Below, in pieces: positions 8,258 through 17,293 of a stretch of DNA of 64,000 nt. Where the stretch lies: positions 1-64,000 of the forward strand of contig NZ_LYVO01000016.1 in the NCBI RefSeq assembly GCF_001984055.1, given 5' to 3'. The DNA is from Variovorax sp. KK3. Lineage in GTDB: Bacteria; Pseudomonadota; Gammaproteobacteria; Burkholderiales; Burkholderiaceae_C. Numbering within the stretch: position 1 is the first letter of the stretch; each line of letters opens with the position of its first letter. The notes under the pieces are model-generated. The model was not told where the DNA came from. It did not search any database and was given only the letters and a program-made list of their open reading frames with translations. Both the position numbers and the translations under genes were made by a program.

Positions 8258-10285
8258 ATGAAGCCCGTTCACGTCCAGGTCCTCGTCGCCGCCACCATCT
8301 TCACCAGCGCCTTCCTGTTGTTCCTGGTGCAGCCGCTCATCGCCAAGCAGATCCTGCCGTGGTTCGGCGGCTCGGCCGCGGTGTGGTCGATCTGCATGGT
8401 CTTCTTCCAGGTCGTGCTGCTCGCCGGCTACGCCTATGCCGACTGGACCACCCGGCGGCTGCGCGTGCGCACGCAGGCGCGGGTACACGTGGCGCTGCTG
8501 CTCGCGAGTCTGGCCTTCCTGCCGATCGTCGCCAGCGCGCGCTGGAAGCCCGGTGGCGCCGAAGATCCGGCGCTGTGGATCCTGGCGCTGCTCGCCGTCA
8601 CGATCGGGCTGCCGTACTTCCTGCTGTCGACCACCGGGCCACTGGTGCAGTCGTGGGTCGCTCGCACGCCGTGGGGCGCGCAGGTGTACCGCTACTTCTC
8701 GTTGTCGAACCTGGCCTCGCTGGCATCGCTGCTGTGCTACCCGCTGCTGGTGGAGCCGCGGAGTTCGGTGCTGCAGCAGGCCTGGGGTTGGTCGGCGGCC
8801 TACGTCGCGTTCGTGCTTCTGTGCGGTGGCACCACCTTGTACATGGCGCGCCACTGGGCTGCCCCCGCACCGGCCGCAACCGATGCGCCGACGCCGCCGG
8901 CGGTCAAGCCGCGCGGCACCGACTATCTGCTGTGGCTGGCGCTGCCGGCGCTCGGCTCCTGGCTGCTCCTGGCCATGACCAACCACATCACGCAGAACGT
9001 GGCGGCCGTGCCCTTCCTGTGGGTGCTGCCGCTGTCGGTGTACCTGCTGAGCTTCGTGCTGAGCTTCGAAAGCGACCGGTGGTACCGCCGGGCCGTGTTC
9101 GTACCGCTCGCGGCGGCGATGCTCGTGCTGTGCGCCTTCGGACTGCAGCACCGCGTGGGCGCCGACATCAAGTTCGCCTTGCCGATCTACGTGGTCGGCC
9201 TGTTCGCGCTGTGCATGTTCCTGCATGGCGAAATGGCCCGGCTGCGCCCTGCACCCGCCTGGCTGACCCGCTTCTACCTGATGCTCTCGCTGGGCGGCGC
9301 CATCGGCGGCGTGAGCGTGGGGCTGGTCGCGCCGCACGTGCTGCCGGCCTACTACGAACTGGGCATCGGGCTGGTGCTGTGCGGCATGGTCGCTGCCGTG
9401 CTGTGGCGGCGCAGGCCGATCGGCATCGTGGCTTCGCTGGCCGTGGCCGGCTGCTGCGCGTGGTTCCTGTCGAAGCAGGTGCAGAACGACATGCGGGGCC
9501 AGTGGCGCATGGAGCGCAACTTCTACGGCGCGCTGCTCACCAGCGAGACGCGTGCCGGCGTCAAGGGCCCGTCGCGCAAGATGTACCACGGCTCCACCAA
9601 GCACGGCGAGCAGTTTCTCGCGCCCGATCTTCGCCGCGAGCCCACCAGCTATTACGGCCGCAACTCCGGCATCGGCCGCGCGATCGCCGCCGCGCCACTG
9701 GGCCCGCGCCGCGTGGGGCTCATCGGCCTGGGTGTCGGCACGCTGGCGGCTTATGGCCGGCCCGGTGACGTCTACCGCTTCTACGAGATCAACCCCGCGG
9801 TCTTTCAACTGGCCGATCGCGAGTTCAGCTTTCTCGCCGACAGCGCCGCGCACATCGAGCGCGTGCTCGGCGATGCCCGGCTGTCGCTGCAGGCCGAGCC
9901 GCCGCAGCGCTTCGACGTGCTCGCGGTCGACGCGTTCTCGGGCGATTCGATTCCGGTCCACCTGATGACCACCGAGGCGATGGACGTCTACCTGCGGCAT
10001 TTGCAGCCCGACGGCGTGATCGCCTTCCACGTCAGCAACCGCTACCTCGAACTTGCCCCCGTGGTGGAGCGCATCGCGCAGGCCAAGGGCCTGTACGCGG
10101 CACTGGTCGACGATGCGCCCAGCAGGCTGACGGGCCTGGATTCGAGCGACTGGGTGATCGTGGCCCGCGACCCCCGCGTGCTGTTGCGCGAGCCCCTGCG
10201 CGGCGCCACTGCGGGCCTCGAGCCGAGAGAGCGGCTCAGGCCGTGGACGGACGACTTCAACAACTTGTTCCAGGTGCTGAAGTAG
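8258..10285 (+). CDS. Membrane-anchored spermidine-synthase-like (SpeE-fold) protein
   Basis: 675-residue fusion of a multi-pass membrane region (about residues 1-400, starting MKPVHVQVLVAATIFTSAFL) with a C-terminal SAM/decarboxy-SAM-binding Rossmann domain. The latter shows GLIGLGVGTLAAYG, the acidic FYEINP and the catalytic-region DVLAVDAFSGDSIPVHL. These are typical of the fused MFS/spermidine synthase family found widely in bacteria, whose substrate is mostly undetermined. The canonical polyamine-binding residues cannot be confirmed by eye. An internal segment recurs as a diverged fragment at 5404. Confidence 0.88.
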   Translation: MKPVHVQVLVAATIFTSAFLLFLVQPLIAKQILPWFGGSAAVWSICMVFFQVVLLAGYAYADWTTRRLRVRTQARVHVALLLASLAFLPIVASARWKPGGAEDPALWILALLAVTIGLPYFLLSTTGPLVQSWVARTPWGAQVYRYFSLSNLASLASLLCYPLLVEPRSSVLQQAWGWSAAYVAFVLLCGGTTLYMARHWAAPAPAATDAPTPPAVKPRGTDYLLWLALPALGSWLLLAMTNHITQNVAAVPFLWVLPLSVYLLSFVLSFESDRWYRRAVFVPLAAAMLVLCAFGLQHRVGADIKFALPIYVVGLFALCMFLHGEMARLRPAPAWLTRFYLMLSLGGAIGGVSVGLVAPHVLPAYYELGIGLVLCGMVAAVLWRRRPIGIVASLAVAGCCAWFLSKQVQNDMRGQWRMERNFYGALLTSETRAGVKGPSRKMYHGSTKHGEQFLAPDLRREPTSYYGRNSGIGRAIAAAPLGPRRVGLIGLGVGTLAAYGRPGDVYRFYEINPAVFQLADREFSFLADSAAHIERVLGDARLSLQAEPPQRFDVLAVDAFSGDSIPVHLMTTEAMDVYLRHLQPDGVIAFHVSNRYLELAPVVERIAQAKGLYAALVDDAPSRLTGLDSSDWVIVARDPRVLLREPLRGATAGLEPRERLRPWTDDFNNLFQVLK

Positions 10286-10324
10286 GGCGCGCCTCGATGG
10301 GGTCTTCGCCTCCTCCTTCGCCTC

Positions 10325-10861
10325 CTACCTCGCAGGGCCTCCAGCTTTCGTGCCTTCGGCCGGTGGCGTCGATAGCGGCGTGACCTCGACCTTGGCCACG
10401 CCGTCTTCCTTCGACAAGCCGATCTCCTTTGCCGTGGCAGGCGACAGATCGACGATGCGGCCCTTCACGAACGGGCCGCGATCCTGGATGGTGACGACCG
10501 CGCTGCGCCCCGTTTCGAGGTTGGTCACCTTGGCCGTGGAGCCCAGCGGCAGTGTCTTGTGCGCGGCGTTGTTGTCTTTCGGGTCCATGGGCGTGCCGTC
10601 CGCCATCTTGCGGCCCGCGAACTTGTCGGCATAGAACGACGCCTTGCCGACCTGCTTGCCGCCGCCGCCCTCGTTGCTCGACTTGCTCGCCGACGAGGAC
10701 TTGGGCGTCGGCGTCACCGTGGCGGAGGGCGGTGACGACGCAGGGGCTGCGTCCTGCGGCGCCGCATCACGCGGCGTAGGGGCGAAGGCACAGCCGGAAG
10801 CCACGGCTGCGATGGTCAGCGACAGCGCAGCGAGGCGGCGTGAAGCGTTTGGCGTCGACAT
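10325..10861 (-). CDS. rlpA: RlpA-family septal-ring lipoprotein
   Basis: 178-residue outer-membrane lipoprotein. The signal peptide ends in the lipobox VASGC with lipidated C24. A Ser/Pro/Ala-rich linker to about residue 68 precedes a double-psi beta-barrel (KASFYADKFAGRKMADGTPM, then DRGPFVKGRIVDLS). RlpA proteins with an active barrel are lytic transglycosylases cleaving naked glycan strands; the barrel's catalytic-type Asp in DRGPF is present. There is no C-terminal SPOR domain, so septal targeting is not assured. It converges on the spermidine-synthase-like gene, with 39 bp between them. Confidence 0.9.
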   Translation of the reverse strand: MSTPNASRRLAALSLTIAAVASGCAFAPTPRDAAPQDAAPASSPPSATVTPTPKSSSASKSSNEGGGGKQVGKASFYADKFAGRKMADGTPMDPKDNNAAHKTLPLGSTAKVTNLETGRSAVVTIQDRGPFVKGRIVDLSPATAKEIGLSKEDGVAKVEVTPLSTPPAEGTKAGGPAR

Positions 10862-10881
10862 GGCAATGCACCGTCATGCCA

Positions 10882-11034
10882 TCAAGCGTGGCGCTTGAAG
10901 TACTGCACCTCGCGCTCGTGCTGCTCGGCCTGCGGGCGCGTGTCGAAGGTGCCGAGGTTGCGGCGCTTGCCGGTCTTGGGATCGACCTTGCGCGAATACA
11001 GGCGGAATTGGCCTGATGCCAGCTTGCGGATCAT
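10882..11034 (-). CDS. Small basic hypothetical protein (50 aa)
   Basis: The start chosen is the ATG at 11034, with GAGGG upstream; the frame stays open for 20 further codons. The product begins MIRKLASGQFRLYSR and has KTGKRRNLGTFDTRPQAEQH. The pattern resembles the short beta-hairpin 'arm' fold that opens tyrosine recombinases, but no recombinase domain follows. It lies 20 bp upstream of rlpA on the same strand. Function unknown. Confidence 0.6.
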   Translation of the reverse strand: MIRKLASGQFRLYSRKVDPKTGKRRNLGTFDTRPQAEQHEREVQYFKRHA

Positions 11035-11182
11035 GGTGCTCGCCCTCGCAAAGACATGGATTTGGGGTGGCAACAGCCTGCTCGCGTCGGCCACCGCGCC
11101 ATGTCGGACGCGCGCCGAAGCGAATGGCGGACCGCGCCGGCATGTTCCTGCGGCAACGCAGGAACCCGTCGCATGTTCCCCG

Positions 11183-11977
11183 TCAACCTACTTTCCTGAA
11201 AAGCCGCCCCTTGCGCGCCGACGCATCGCTGGCGGGCTTCAGTCCTTCGAGCTGCGTCGCGATGCCGCCGCCATCGCGCGTCAGCGTCAACAGGCGCTCG
11301 CCCGTCGTGTGGCGCCCGCGCACGTTGTCGGGCCCGAACTTGTAGAACTTGACCACCAGCGACGGCCCCGAAGGCGTCGCCGTACACAGCATGCGCTCGT
11401 TGGTCTGGTAGCCCTCGGCGTCGAGCGTGCAGCCGGTCGAGCCATTGCCGGGCCCGAGCGACAGCGTGTAGGTGATGAAGATCGCGACGCTGTCGGTCGG
11501 CGACGAGCCACCGACACGGCCCAGCGCTTCTTCCCACACATAGCGGCCGTGCCAGGCCGACAGCGGCGGCGCTTGCGCGGCGCCGGCCGTGGGTGCCGCC
11601 GGCGCGCGGGCCGAGAGCGGCGTCACCGCGAAGTCGCTGCCGCCCTGCGGCGACGGCCACAGGCCAACCTGGAACTGCTGCCGGCTACCGCACGCGTCGA
11701 TGCTCCAGCGTTCGAAATGCCCGCCGCGGGCGGTTGCAGGCATCGTTGGTTGCCGAGGGACGTAGCTGCGCGGCAGCACTTCCATGTTCACCGCGTCGAG
11801 CGCGGCGCAGCCACCGCTGGTCTTCACGTACTCGGCGATCTTGTTGAGCACGTCGGTCGCGAGCTGCGAGCTGGCCAAGGTCTTGCCGCTGGCCTGGACC
11901 TGTGCGGCCGACGCGGCCGAAACAGCAATGCAAGCCGCCGCGGCAGCCACGATGTTTGTCGTCTTGAAAATCTTCAT
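11183..11977 (-). CDS. Secreted hypothetical protein, possible DUF5991 domain
   Basis: 264-residue exported protein. The start at 11977 gives a clean signal peptide (MKIFKTTNIVAAAAACIAVS, then AASA). Residues about 150-250 (WHGRYVWEEALGRVGG, then GCTLDAEGYQTNERMLC, then TGERLLTLTRDGGG) resemble the DUF5991 type of small beta-rich domain with paired cysteines; I assign this from memory of the pattern. An upstream extension of the frame (to 12079) is Arg/Pro-rich and looks non-coding. It is divergent from the P450 leader region. Role unknown. Confidence 0.75.
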   Translation of the reverse strand: MKIFKTTNIVAAAAACIAVSAASAAQVQASGKTLASSQLATDVLNKIAEYVKTSGGCAALDAVNMEVLPRSYVPRQPTMPATARGGHFERWSIDACGSRQQFQVGLWPSPQGGSDFAVTPLSARAPAAPTAGAAQAPPLSAWHGRYVWEEALGRVGGSSPTDSVAIFITYTLSLGPGNGSTGCTLDAEGYQTNERMLCTATPSGPSLVVKFYKFGPDNVRGRHTTGERLLTLTRDGGGIATQLEGLKPASDASARKGRLFRKVG

Positions 11978-12177
11978 GGATCGCCTTATCCATGGCCTAC
12001 GGCACCGCGCGCGCGGGGCGCGGGGTGCGCAACGAGGTAGGACAAGGCCTCGCAAGCGGCATGGCGGGCGCCGCACCACGCCGCCGCGTGACAGGGCACA
12101 CGCGTGCTCCTATGATTTCGAGCGCCGATCGTGGCGCGCGCAGACCACCCCGACGGCACCATCGGATGGAGGCAGCC

Positions 12178-12228
12178 ATGCATCTCGACCTTCGATCATC
12201 CAGCCACAAGCGGATGGGATCGCCATGA
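12178..12228 (+). CDS. Putative 16-residue leader peptide before the P450 gene
   Basis: ATG preceded by GGAGG at seven bases, encoding MHLDLRSSSHKRMGSP and ending in an ATGA overlap with the P450 start. The ribosome-binding site is better than that of the P450 gene itself, so translation of the small frame may couple to it. No family is known. It could also simply be a chance frame. Confidence 0.35.
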   Translation: MHLDLRSSSHKRMGSP

Positions 12229-13673
12229 GCGCCGTCGCGAGCCGGTTGCGGCAGTTCGACGACCTGCCGGGCCCCCGCGGCGTGCCGGTGTTCGGCAATC
12301 TGCTCCAGGTCGATTCCACGCGGTTGCACCTGCAGCTCGAAGACTGGTGCAAGGCCTACGGCCCCATCTACAAGCTGCGGCTGGGCCCGCGACGCGCCGT
12401 GGTGGTGGGCGACCACGAACTGATCGCCAGCGCGCTGCGCGACCGGCCCGATGGCTTTCGCCGCACCTCCAAGCTCGAACAGGTGTGGACCGAACTCGGG
12501 CTCATGGGCGGCGTCTTCGGTGCCAATGGCGACATGTGGCGGCGCCAGCGGCGCATGGTCATGGCGGGCTTCGATCCCGGGCACGTCCGGCGCTATCACC
12601 CCGCCTTGCAACGCGTCGCGCAACGTCTGGCCCAGCGCTGGCAGCAGGCCGCACGGCAGGGCACCGCCATCGACCTGCGGGCCGACCTGATGCGCTTCAC
12701 GGTCGACGCGATCGCCGGCCTGGCGTTCGGCGCCGAGGTCAACACGCTGCAAAGCGATGGCGACGTGATCCAGGCGCATCTGAACCGCATCTTCCCGGCC
12801 GTGTTCAAGCGGATTTTCGCGCCGCTCCCGCTCTGGCGCTGGTTCCCGTCGGCCGAAGACCGCGCCCTGGTGCGCAGCGTGGCCGAAGTCAACGCGGCCG
12901 TCGACGGCTTCATCGCGCAGGGGCGCGCGCGGCTGCAAGCCGACCCGACCGTGCGCGAGCATCCGGGCAACCTGCTCGAAGCCATGCTCGTCGCGTCGGA
13001 AGAGCCCGGCAGCGGCATGGACGACAGGCAGGTGGCGGGCAACGTGCTCACCATGCTGCTGGCGGGCGAAGACACCACCGCCAACACGATCGCCTGGATG
13101 ATCCACCTGCTGTGGCAGAACCCGCAGGCGTTGGCCAGGGCCACCGCCGAGGTGCGCCGCGTGTGCCCCGACGGCGAGCCGCCCGACATCGACCAGATCG
13201 GCCAGCTCGACTACGTGGAAGCCTGCGCGCACGAAGCCATGCGCCTGAAGCCGGTGGCGCCGCAGAACACCATGCAGGCGCTGCGCGACACCACGCTGGG
13301 CGACGTGCTCGTTCCGGAAGGCGCGCTCGTCATTGCCGTCATGCGGCGCGATGCGACCAGCGAGGCGCACATTCGCGATGCCTCGCGCTACAACCCCGAG
13401 CGCTGGCTGGCCGACAACCCGGCGCGGCAGAACGCCAGCGATGCCAAGCGCATCTCGATGCCCTTCGGCGCCGGTCCGCGCATCTGCCCGGGGCGCTACC
13501 TGGCGCTGGTCGAGATCAAGATGGCGATGGCGACGCTGCTCGGCCGCTTCGACATCGAGGACGTGTCGACGGCCGATGGCCAGGAGCCGCGCGAGTTGCT
13601 GCAGCTCGCCATGGGGCCGGTCGGGTTGACGATGCGCGTGCGTGAACGCGACGCGCAAGCCGTGCTTCAGTGA
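12225..13673 (+). CDS. Cytochrome P450
   Basis: 482-residue soluble heme monooxygenase. The heme-binding loop FGAGPRICPG has its thiolate ligand at C421. The I-helix oxygen-activation motif AGEDTT is at residues 280-285. The ExxR motif is in EAMRLKP, and the proline-rich N-terminus LPGPRGVPVFGN is present. The ATG at 12225 overlaps the stop of a short leader frame. No ferredoxin or reductase gene is adjacent, so electron partners must come from elsewhere. Its last 7 bases overlap the stop region of the convergent esterase gene. Substrate unknown. Confidence 0.95.
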   Translation: MSAVASRLRQFDDLPGPRGVPVFGNLLQVDSTRLHLQLEDWCKAYGPIYKLRLGPRRAVVVGDHELIASALRDRPDGFRRTSKLEQVWTELGLMGGVFGANGDMWRRQRRMVMAGFDPGHVRRYHPALQRVAQRLAQRWQQAARQGTAIDLRADLMRFTVDAIAGLAFGAEVNTLQSDGDVIQAHLNRIFPAVFKRIFAPLPLWRWFPSAEDRALVRSVAEVNAAVDGFIAQGRARLQADPTVREHPGNLLEAMLVASEEPGSGMDDRQVAGNVLTMLLAGEDTTANTIAWMIHLLWQNPQALARATAEVRRVCPDGEPPDIDQIGQLDYVEACAHEAMRLKPVAPQNTMQALRDTTLGDVLVPEGALVIAVMRRDATSEAHIRDASRYNPERWLADNPARQNASDAKRISMPFGAGPRICPGRYLALVEIKMAMATLLGRFDIEDVSTADGQEPRELLQLAMGPVGLTMRVRERDAQAVLQ

Positions 13674-14551
13674 GTCGCCCGGCCGTCGACGAAGTCCACC
13701 ACGTCGTCGAGCACGGGTGCCACCCATCGCAGCGGTGAAGCGAAGGCGCCGATGAGCGTGGTGTGGCTGGCGCGCCTGTACAGCTTCAAGGTCACCGGCA
13801 CGCCCGCTGCCTGCAGCTTGCCCGACAGCTGCAGCGTGCTGCGCTGAACGCTCACGAGCCGGTCTTCCGTAGGCGCCCCCAGAAAGCTCCGCGGTGCGTT
13901 GGAGGGCGTGAACTCGATCGGCTGTGCGTTCGGCGGATAGTTCGGATGAAAGAACACGGGCTGCGCGTCGGGGTTGTCGGTGGGGAAGAAGTCATAGGGC
14001 CCCGCCAGCCCGATCCAGCCTGCCAGCTCCGCCGGCGAATGGCCGGCGTCTTTGAGCCAGCGCGGGTCCAGCGCCAGCATGGCAGCGTTGTAGCCGCCCG
14101 CGCTGTGGCCCATGACGAACACCCGCTTCGGGTCGCCGCCGAGGGCGGCCGCCTTCTCGAATCCGTACGCAAGCGCCCGCGCGCTGTCGCGCAGGAATTC
14201 CGGATAGCGCACGGCCGGGTACAGCCGGTAGTCGGCGATCAGGGTCAGCACGCCGCGCGCGGCCATGGCCTTGCCGACGAACTGATAGTCGGCGCGGGAG
14301 CCGGAGTTCCACGAGCCGCCGTAGAAGAACACGACCACGGGCCATCCGGCAGCCGGCGCCTGGCCGGGCGGCGTGTAGATGTCGAGTTGCTGGGCCGGCA
14401 AGGCGCCATAGGCCACGTCCTTGCGGACGGTTGCGCCATCGGAAGGCGTCAAGGCGTTGAGGGTGCCGACGGCGGAGCAGCCGGCGATGCACAGGCCGAG
14501 GGCGGCCGGCAGCATCAGTCGTGCTGCGCGGAAGAATGCGGTGAGGATCAA
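13667..14551 (-). CDS. Alpha/beta-hydrolase (carboxylesterase) lipoprotein
   Basis: Periplasm-facing esterase of the BD-FAE/lipase-like family. The nucleophile elbow GHSAGG has its Ser at about residue 150. The oxyanion loop is FFYGGSWNSG, and the catalytic-His region near the end is RRASHTTLIG. I prefer a TTG start at 14551, preceded by TGGAG, because it gives a typical lipoprotein signal (ILTAFFRAAR, then lipobox CIAGC). The ATG at 14605 would add 18 proline-rich residues before it. It is convergent with the P450 gene, overlapping tail to tail. Confidence 0.85.
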   Translation of the reverse strand: MILTAFFRAARLMLPAALGLCIAGCSAVGTLNALTPSDGATVRKDVAYGALPAQQLDIYTPPGQAPAAGWPVVVFFYGGSWNSGSRADYQFVGKAMAARGVLTLIADYRLYPAVRYPEFLRDSARALAYGFEKAAALGGDPKRVFVMGHSAGGYNAAMLALDPRWLKDAGHSPAELAGWIGLAGPYDFFPTDNPDAQPVFFHPNYPPNAQPIEFTPSNAPRSFLGAPTEDRLVSVQRSTLQLSGKLQAAGVPVTLKLYRRASHTTLIGAFASPLRWVAPVLDDVVDFVDGRATH

Positions 14552-14682
14552 GGATGCTCCAGGCGAGACGGCCGGATGCGGGGGTGCCTGGGGTGGCCCT
14601 GCCACGCATGTTCAGCTTCTTCTACGCGCGGCGCGTGCTTTCGGATCAGTGGCCGCCGCGGCTGCAGCAGCCCGACGCCGCA

Positions 14683-16179
14683 TCAGGGCCGGGTGCGCGT
14701 GTCCGGCGACAGCTTCTTCCAGTTCAGCAATCCGGGGTCTGCGGGGAAGAGCCCGGTCGCATGGGCGATCACGATGTCTTTGGCGCGGTCTTCGACCAGG
14801 CACTCGAAGTCGGCGCGAAAGTGGTGCGAGCTTTTCACCACCACGATCTTCATGGTCTCGGGCTCGATGCCGACCATGCGGAACAGTTCGCGGTCCTGCG
14901 TGCCGATCCGGCCGCTGGAGACGACGACGAGAACGCCCGCAATCTCCAGGCATGCGCTCGGGCCGAGCAGGGTCTGGAACCCGGTCATCTTCGGGCCCTT
15001 GAAGACCGTGACGCCGTCGGACAGGGCGCGTACCGTGTACTCGCCTTCGACCGGCGCTTCGCTCGGCCCCGTGGGCGTGTCGAGCGACTCGCCGAGGCCG
15101 CATCGTATCGTCCGCCCCACGCCAGCCTCATGCGCGAGCCTGGCCGCATCAGGGTCGTACAGCACGCCGAGCGCGACGCGTCCCGGAAATGCTTCGCCGG
15201 CCTTGGCCTCGAGCAGCGCATGCAACATGCCCGTGGTGGATGCCGTGCCGCCCGCGCCAGGGTTGTCCTGCATGTCGGCGACGACGGCGGTTCGCGCGCT
15301 TCGGCGGGCACGCTCCAAGGCGTAGTCCACCCCTTCGCGTGCACCGAGGGCGGTGAGGCGCCACTGTGTCGGCTCGGCGACGTGTGCGTTGAGTGCCGCG
15401 ACGGTCTCCTGTGCCTTCGCGCCGTAGGACCAGAGGGTCGGGCCGCACTCGTCGAAATCCGTGGCAGGAAAGGCCATGCAGAACGACGACACGGTGCCAT
15501 TGCGCGCGTCGAGTTCTTCCAGCAATTCGTAGCAGCGGTGCGCAGGTTCGGTGGACGTGCTTTGTACGCTCACGGAAATCAGGAACGGCAGTCGCGCGAA
15601 CGCCAGCGGCTCGCGTTCACCCTGGCGCGCCATGCGTTGCAGAAGTTCGGCTGCGCGTTCGCCCGTCTTGACGTAGTCGATGTGCGGATAGGTGCGGAAT
15701 GCAACGAGCGCATCGGCGTGCTCCAGCATCGCTCGCGTGACGTTCGCATGCAGATCCAGGCTCGCGACGATGGGCATCTGCGGCCCCACTGCGGCGCGGA
15801 CACGCCGGAGCAACTCGCCCTCTGCATCGTCCAGCGATTCCGTGGCGGCCGCGCCATGCAGTTCCAGGTACACGGCATCGAAGTCCAGCTTGGCGACGTC
15901 TTGCAGGATGGCGCTGCAGATCTTCTCGAACGCCGCGTCCGTGACGTAGGACGAGGGCACCGCGCCGCACCACAGGCTGGGCACCAACGTCCAGCCAAGC
16001 TCCTTCGCCACGCGCGCGAAGCCGGTGGCCGACACGTCCACCTTCGAGATCATCTCCAGCGTGGCCAGGCCATGCGTGGGCTTGGGAAAGCTCTCGCCAC
16101 GTTCGAACGCCGCCCAGTCGGCGCGATTGGACGCAAAGGTGTTTGTTTCGTGTTTGAAGCCGGCGACGAAGACTCGCAT
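14683..16179 (-). CDS. M81-family metallopeptidase (MlrC-like)
   Basis: 498-residue protein of the MlrC/M81 family, named for microcystin-fragment hydrolysis but mostly of unknown substrate in soil bacteria. Family segments include FVAGFKHETNTF at the N-terminus, the metal-binding-type SLDLHANVT and YPHIDYVKTGERA. A second domain contains VVADMQDNPGAGGTASTTGM. The start is taken as the ATG at 16179, where family similarity begins. It is divergent from a LysR gene, and a Bug receptor lies beyond that; this trio commonly forms an uptake-and-hydrolysis unit. Confidence 0.92.
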   Translation of the reverse strand: MRVFVAGFKHETNTFASNRADWAAFERGESFPKPTHGLATLEMISKVDVSATGFARVAKELGWTLVPSLWCGAVPSSYVTDAAFEKICSAILQDVAKLDFDAVYLELHGAAATESLDDAEGELLRRVRAAVGPQMPIVASLDLHANVTRAMLEHADALVAFRTYPHIDYVKTGERAAELLQRMARQGEREPLAFARLPFLISVSVQSTSTEPAHRCYELLEELDARNGTVSSFCMAFPATDFDECGPTLWSYGAKAQETVAALNAHVAEPTQWRLTALGAREGVDYALERARRSARTAVVADMQDNPGAGGTASTTGMLHALLEAKAGEAFPGRVALGVLYDPDAARLAHEAGVGRTIRCGLGESLDTPTGPSEAPVEGEYTVRALSDGVTVFKGPKMTGFQTLLGPSACLEIAGVLVVVSSGRIGTQDRELFRMVGIEPETMKIVVVKSSHHFRADFECLVEDRAKDIVIAHATGLFPADPGLLNWKKLSPDTRTRP

Positions 16180-16277
16180 GATCGAAGAAGATCCCATCAG
16201 TTTGGTTGAGGGGCATTCTTCTCCCACGAGAAGCGCGGCACAACGGATTTATAGTGCGGCAACCCCCAGTGAAAGTA

Positions 16278-17258
16278 ATGAGTCCCGCGCCGTCTTCCTT
16301 TCTTTCCCCCTCACTGCTCGCGTGGCTGCGCTGCTTCGACGCCGCCGCACGCTGCGGCAGTTTCACCCGCGCCGCGGAGGAACTCCACGTCTCGCAAGGG
16401 GCGGTGAGCCAACAAGTGAAGAAGCTCGAAGAGCGCTTGAACGTCGCCCTGTTCCTGCGCGTTCCTTCGGGGCTCACGCTCACGCCCGCGGGCGAACAAC
16501 TCGTCTCGGCCACGCGCGATTCGTTTCGCGGCCTCGAACTCGCGCTGAGCCGTCTGCACGCATCGAGCACCGGCGAGCCCGTCAACATCAGTTGCTCCCC
16601 GTCGCTGGCGATGCTGTGGCTGACCTTGCGCCTGGGCAGCCTGTACCGCGCACACCCCTATCTGGCGCTGCGCGTGGTGGGAGAGTCCGATGGCATCGAT
16701 TTGAAGCGCATGGCCCGCGAAGGCGTCGCAGCGGCGATCCGGTTCGGGCCTGGCGACGACAAGCATGCGGATGGCGTCGACCTGCTCGACGAATGGCTCG
16801 TGCCGGTCGCGTCGCCGGCATTCATCGAGGCGCATCCCGAGTTGCGAACGGAGCAAGACCTGCGCGGCGCGCATCTGCTGCACGCCGCAGACCCGTTCGA
16901 GGTGCCGGCCCTGACCGACGAATGGACGCAGTGGCTTCGCGCCGCGCACGTCGACTTGCCGGCCGAGCAATTGCGCCAGGGCACCCAGTTCAACTTGTCG
17001 TTGCTGGCAGTGCAAGCGGCACTCGGCAGCCAAGGCGTCGCCATGGGAAGGCTCGCGCTCGTGCAGGGCTATCTGCTGCAAGGGCGCCTGGTGGCGCCGT
17101 TTCGCAAGCGGGTGCGCGCGCGGGCCGCCTACTGGTTCGTCGGCAGTTCGTCGCATCCCGAGCTGTCGACCATCCAGCGCTGGCTGCTGGACGAAACCCG
17201 CCAATTCAAGGAACGGCGCGACGCCTACTTCGACCAGGAAGGCTTCACCGCCGTCTAG
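16278..17258 (+). CDS. LysR-family regulator (GcvA-like)
   Basis: 326-residue LysR regulator. The helix-turn-helix at residues about 12-65 includes CFDAAARCGSFTRAAEELHV and SQGAVSQQVKKLEERL, a spacing typical of the GcvA/AmpR branch. The start is the ATG at 16278; an upstream in-frame ATG at 16206 would overlap the divergent M81 gene and adds non-family residues. It probably regulates the divergent M81 peptidase and the Bug receptor downstream, which converges on it with a 35-bp gap. Confidence 0.92.
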   Translation: MSPAPSSFLSPSLLAWLRCFDAAARCGSFTRAAEELHVSQGAVSQQVKKLEERLNVALFLRVPSGLTLTPAGEQLVSATRDSFRGLELALSRLHASSTGEPVNISCSPSLAMLWLTLRLGSLYRAHPYLALRVVGESDGIDLKRMAREGVAAAIRFGPGDDKHADGVDLLDEWLVPVASPAFIEAHPELRTEQDLRGAHLLHAADPFEVPALTDEWTQWLRAAHVDLPAEQLRQGTQFNLSLLAVQAALGSQGVAMGRLALVQGYLLQGRLVAPFRKRVRARAAYWFVGSSSHPELSTIQRWLLDETRQFKERRDAYFDQEGFTAV

Positions 17259-17293
17259 CGCCGCGGTGAGCGCCGGCGCATTCTCTCGCTCGG

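Noticed and set aside
8228-10030. A 600-codon open frame antisense to the spermidine-synthase-like gene
   Set aside because: Composition is typical of a shadow frame (His/Gln/Arg-rich, no domains), and the plus strand has a recognisable protein.
10882-11034. Small basic protein as a truncated integrase
   Set aside because: Only a vague arm-domain resemblance; no catalytic recombinase residues, attachment site or mobile-element context nearby.
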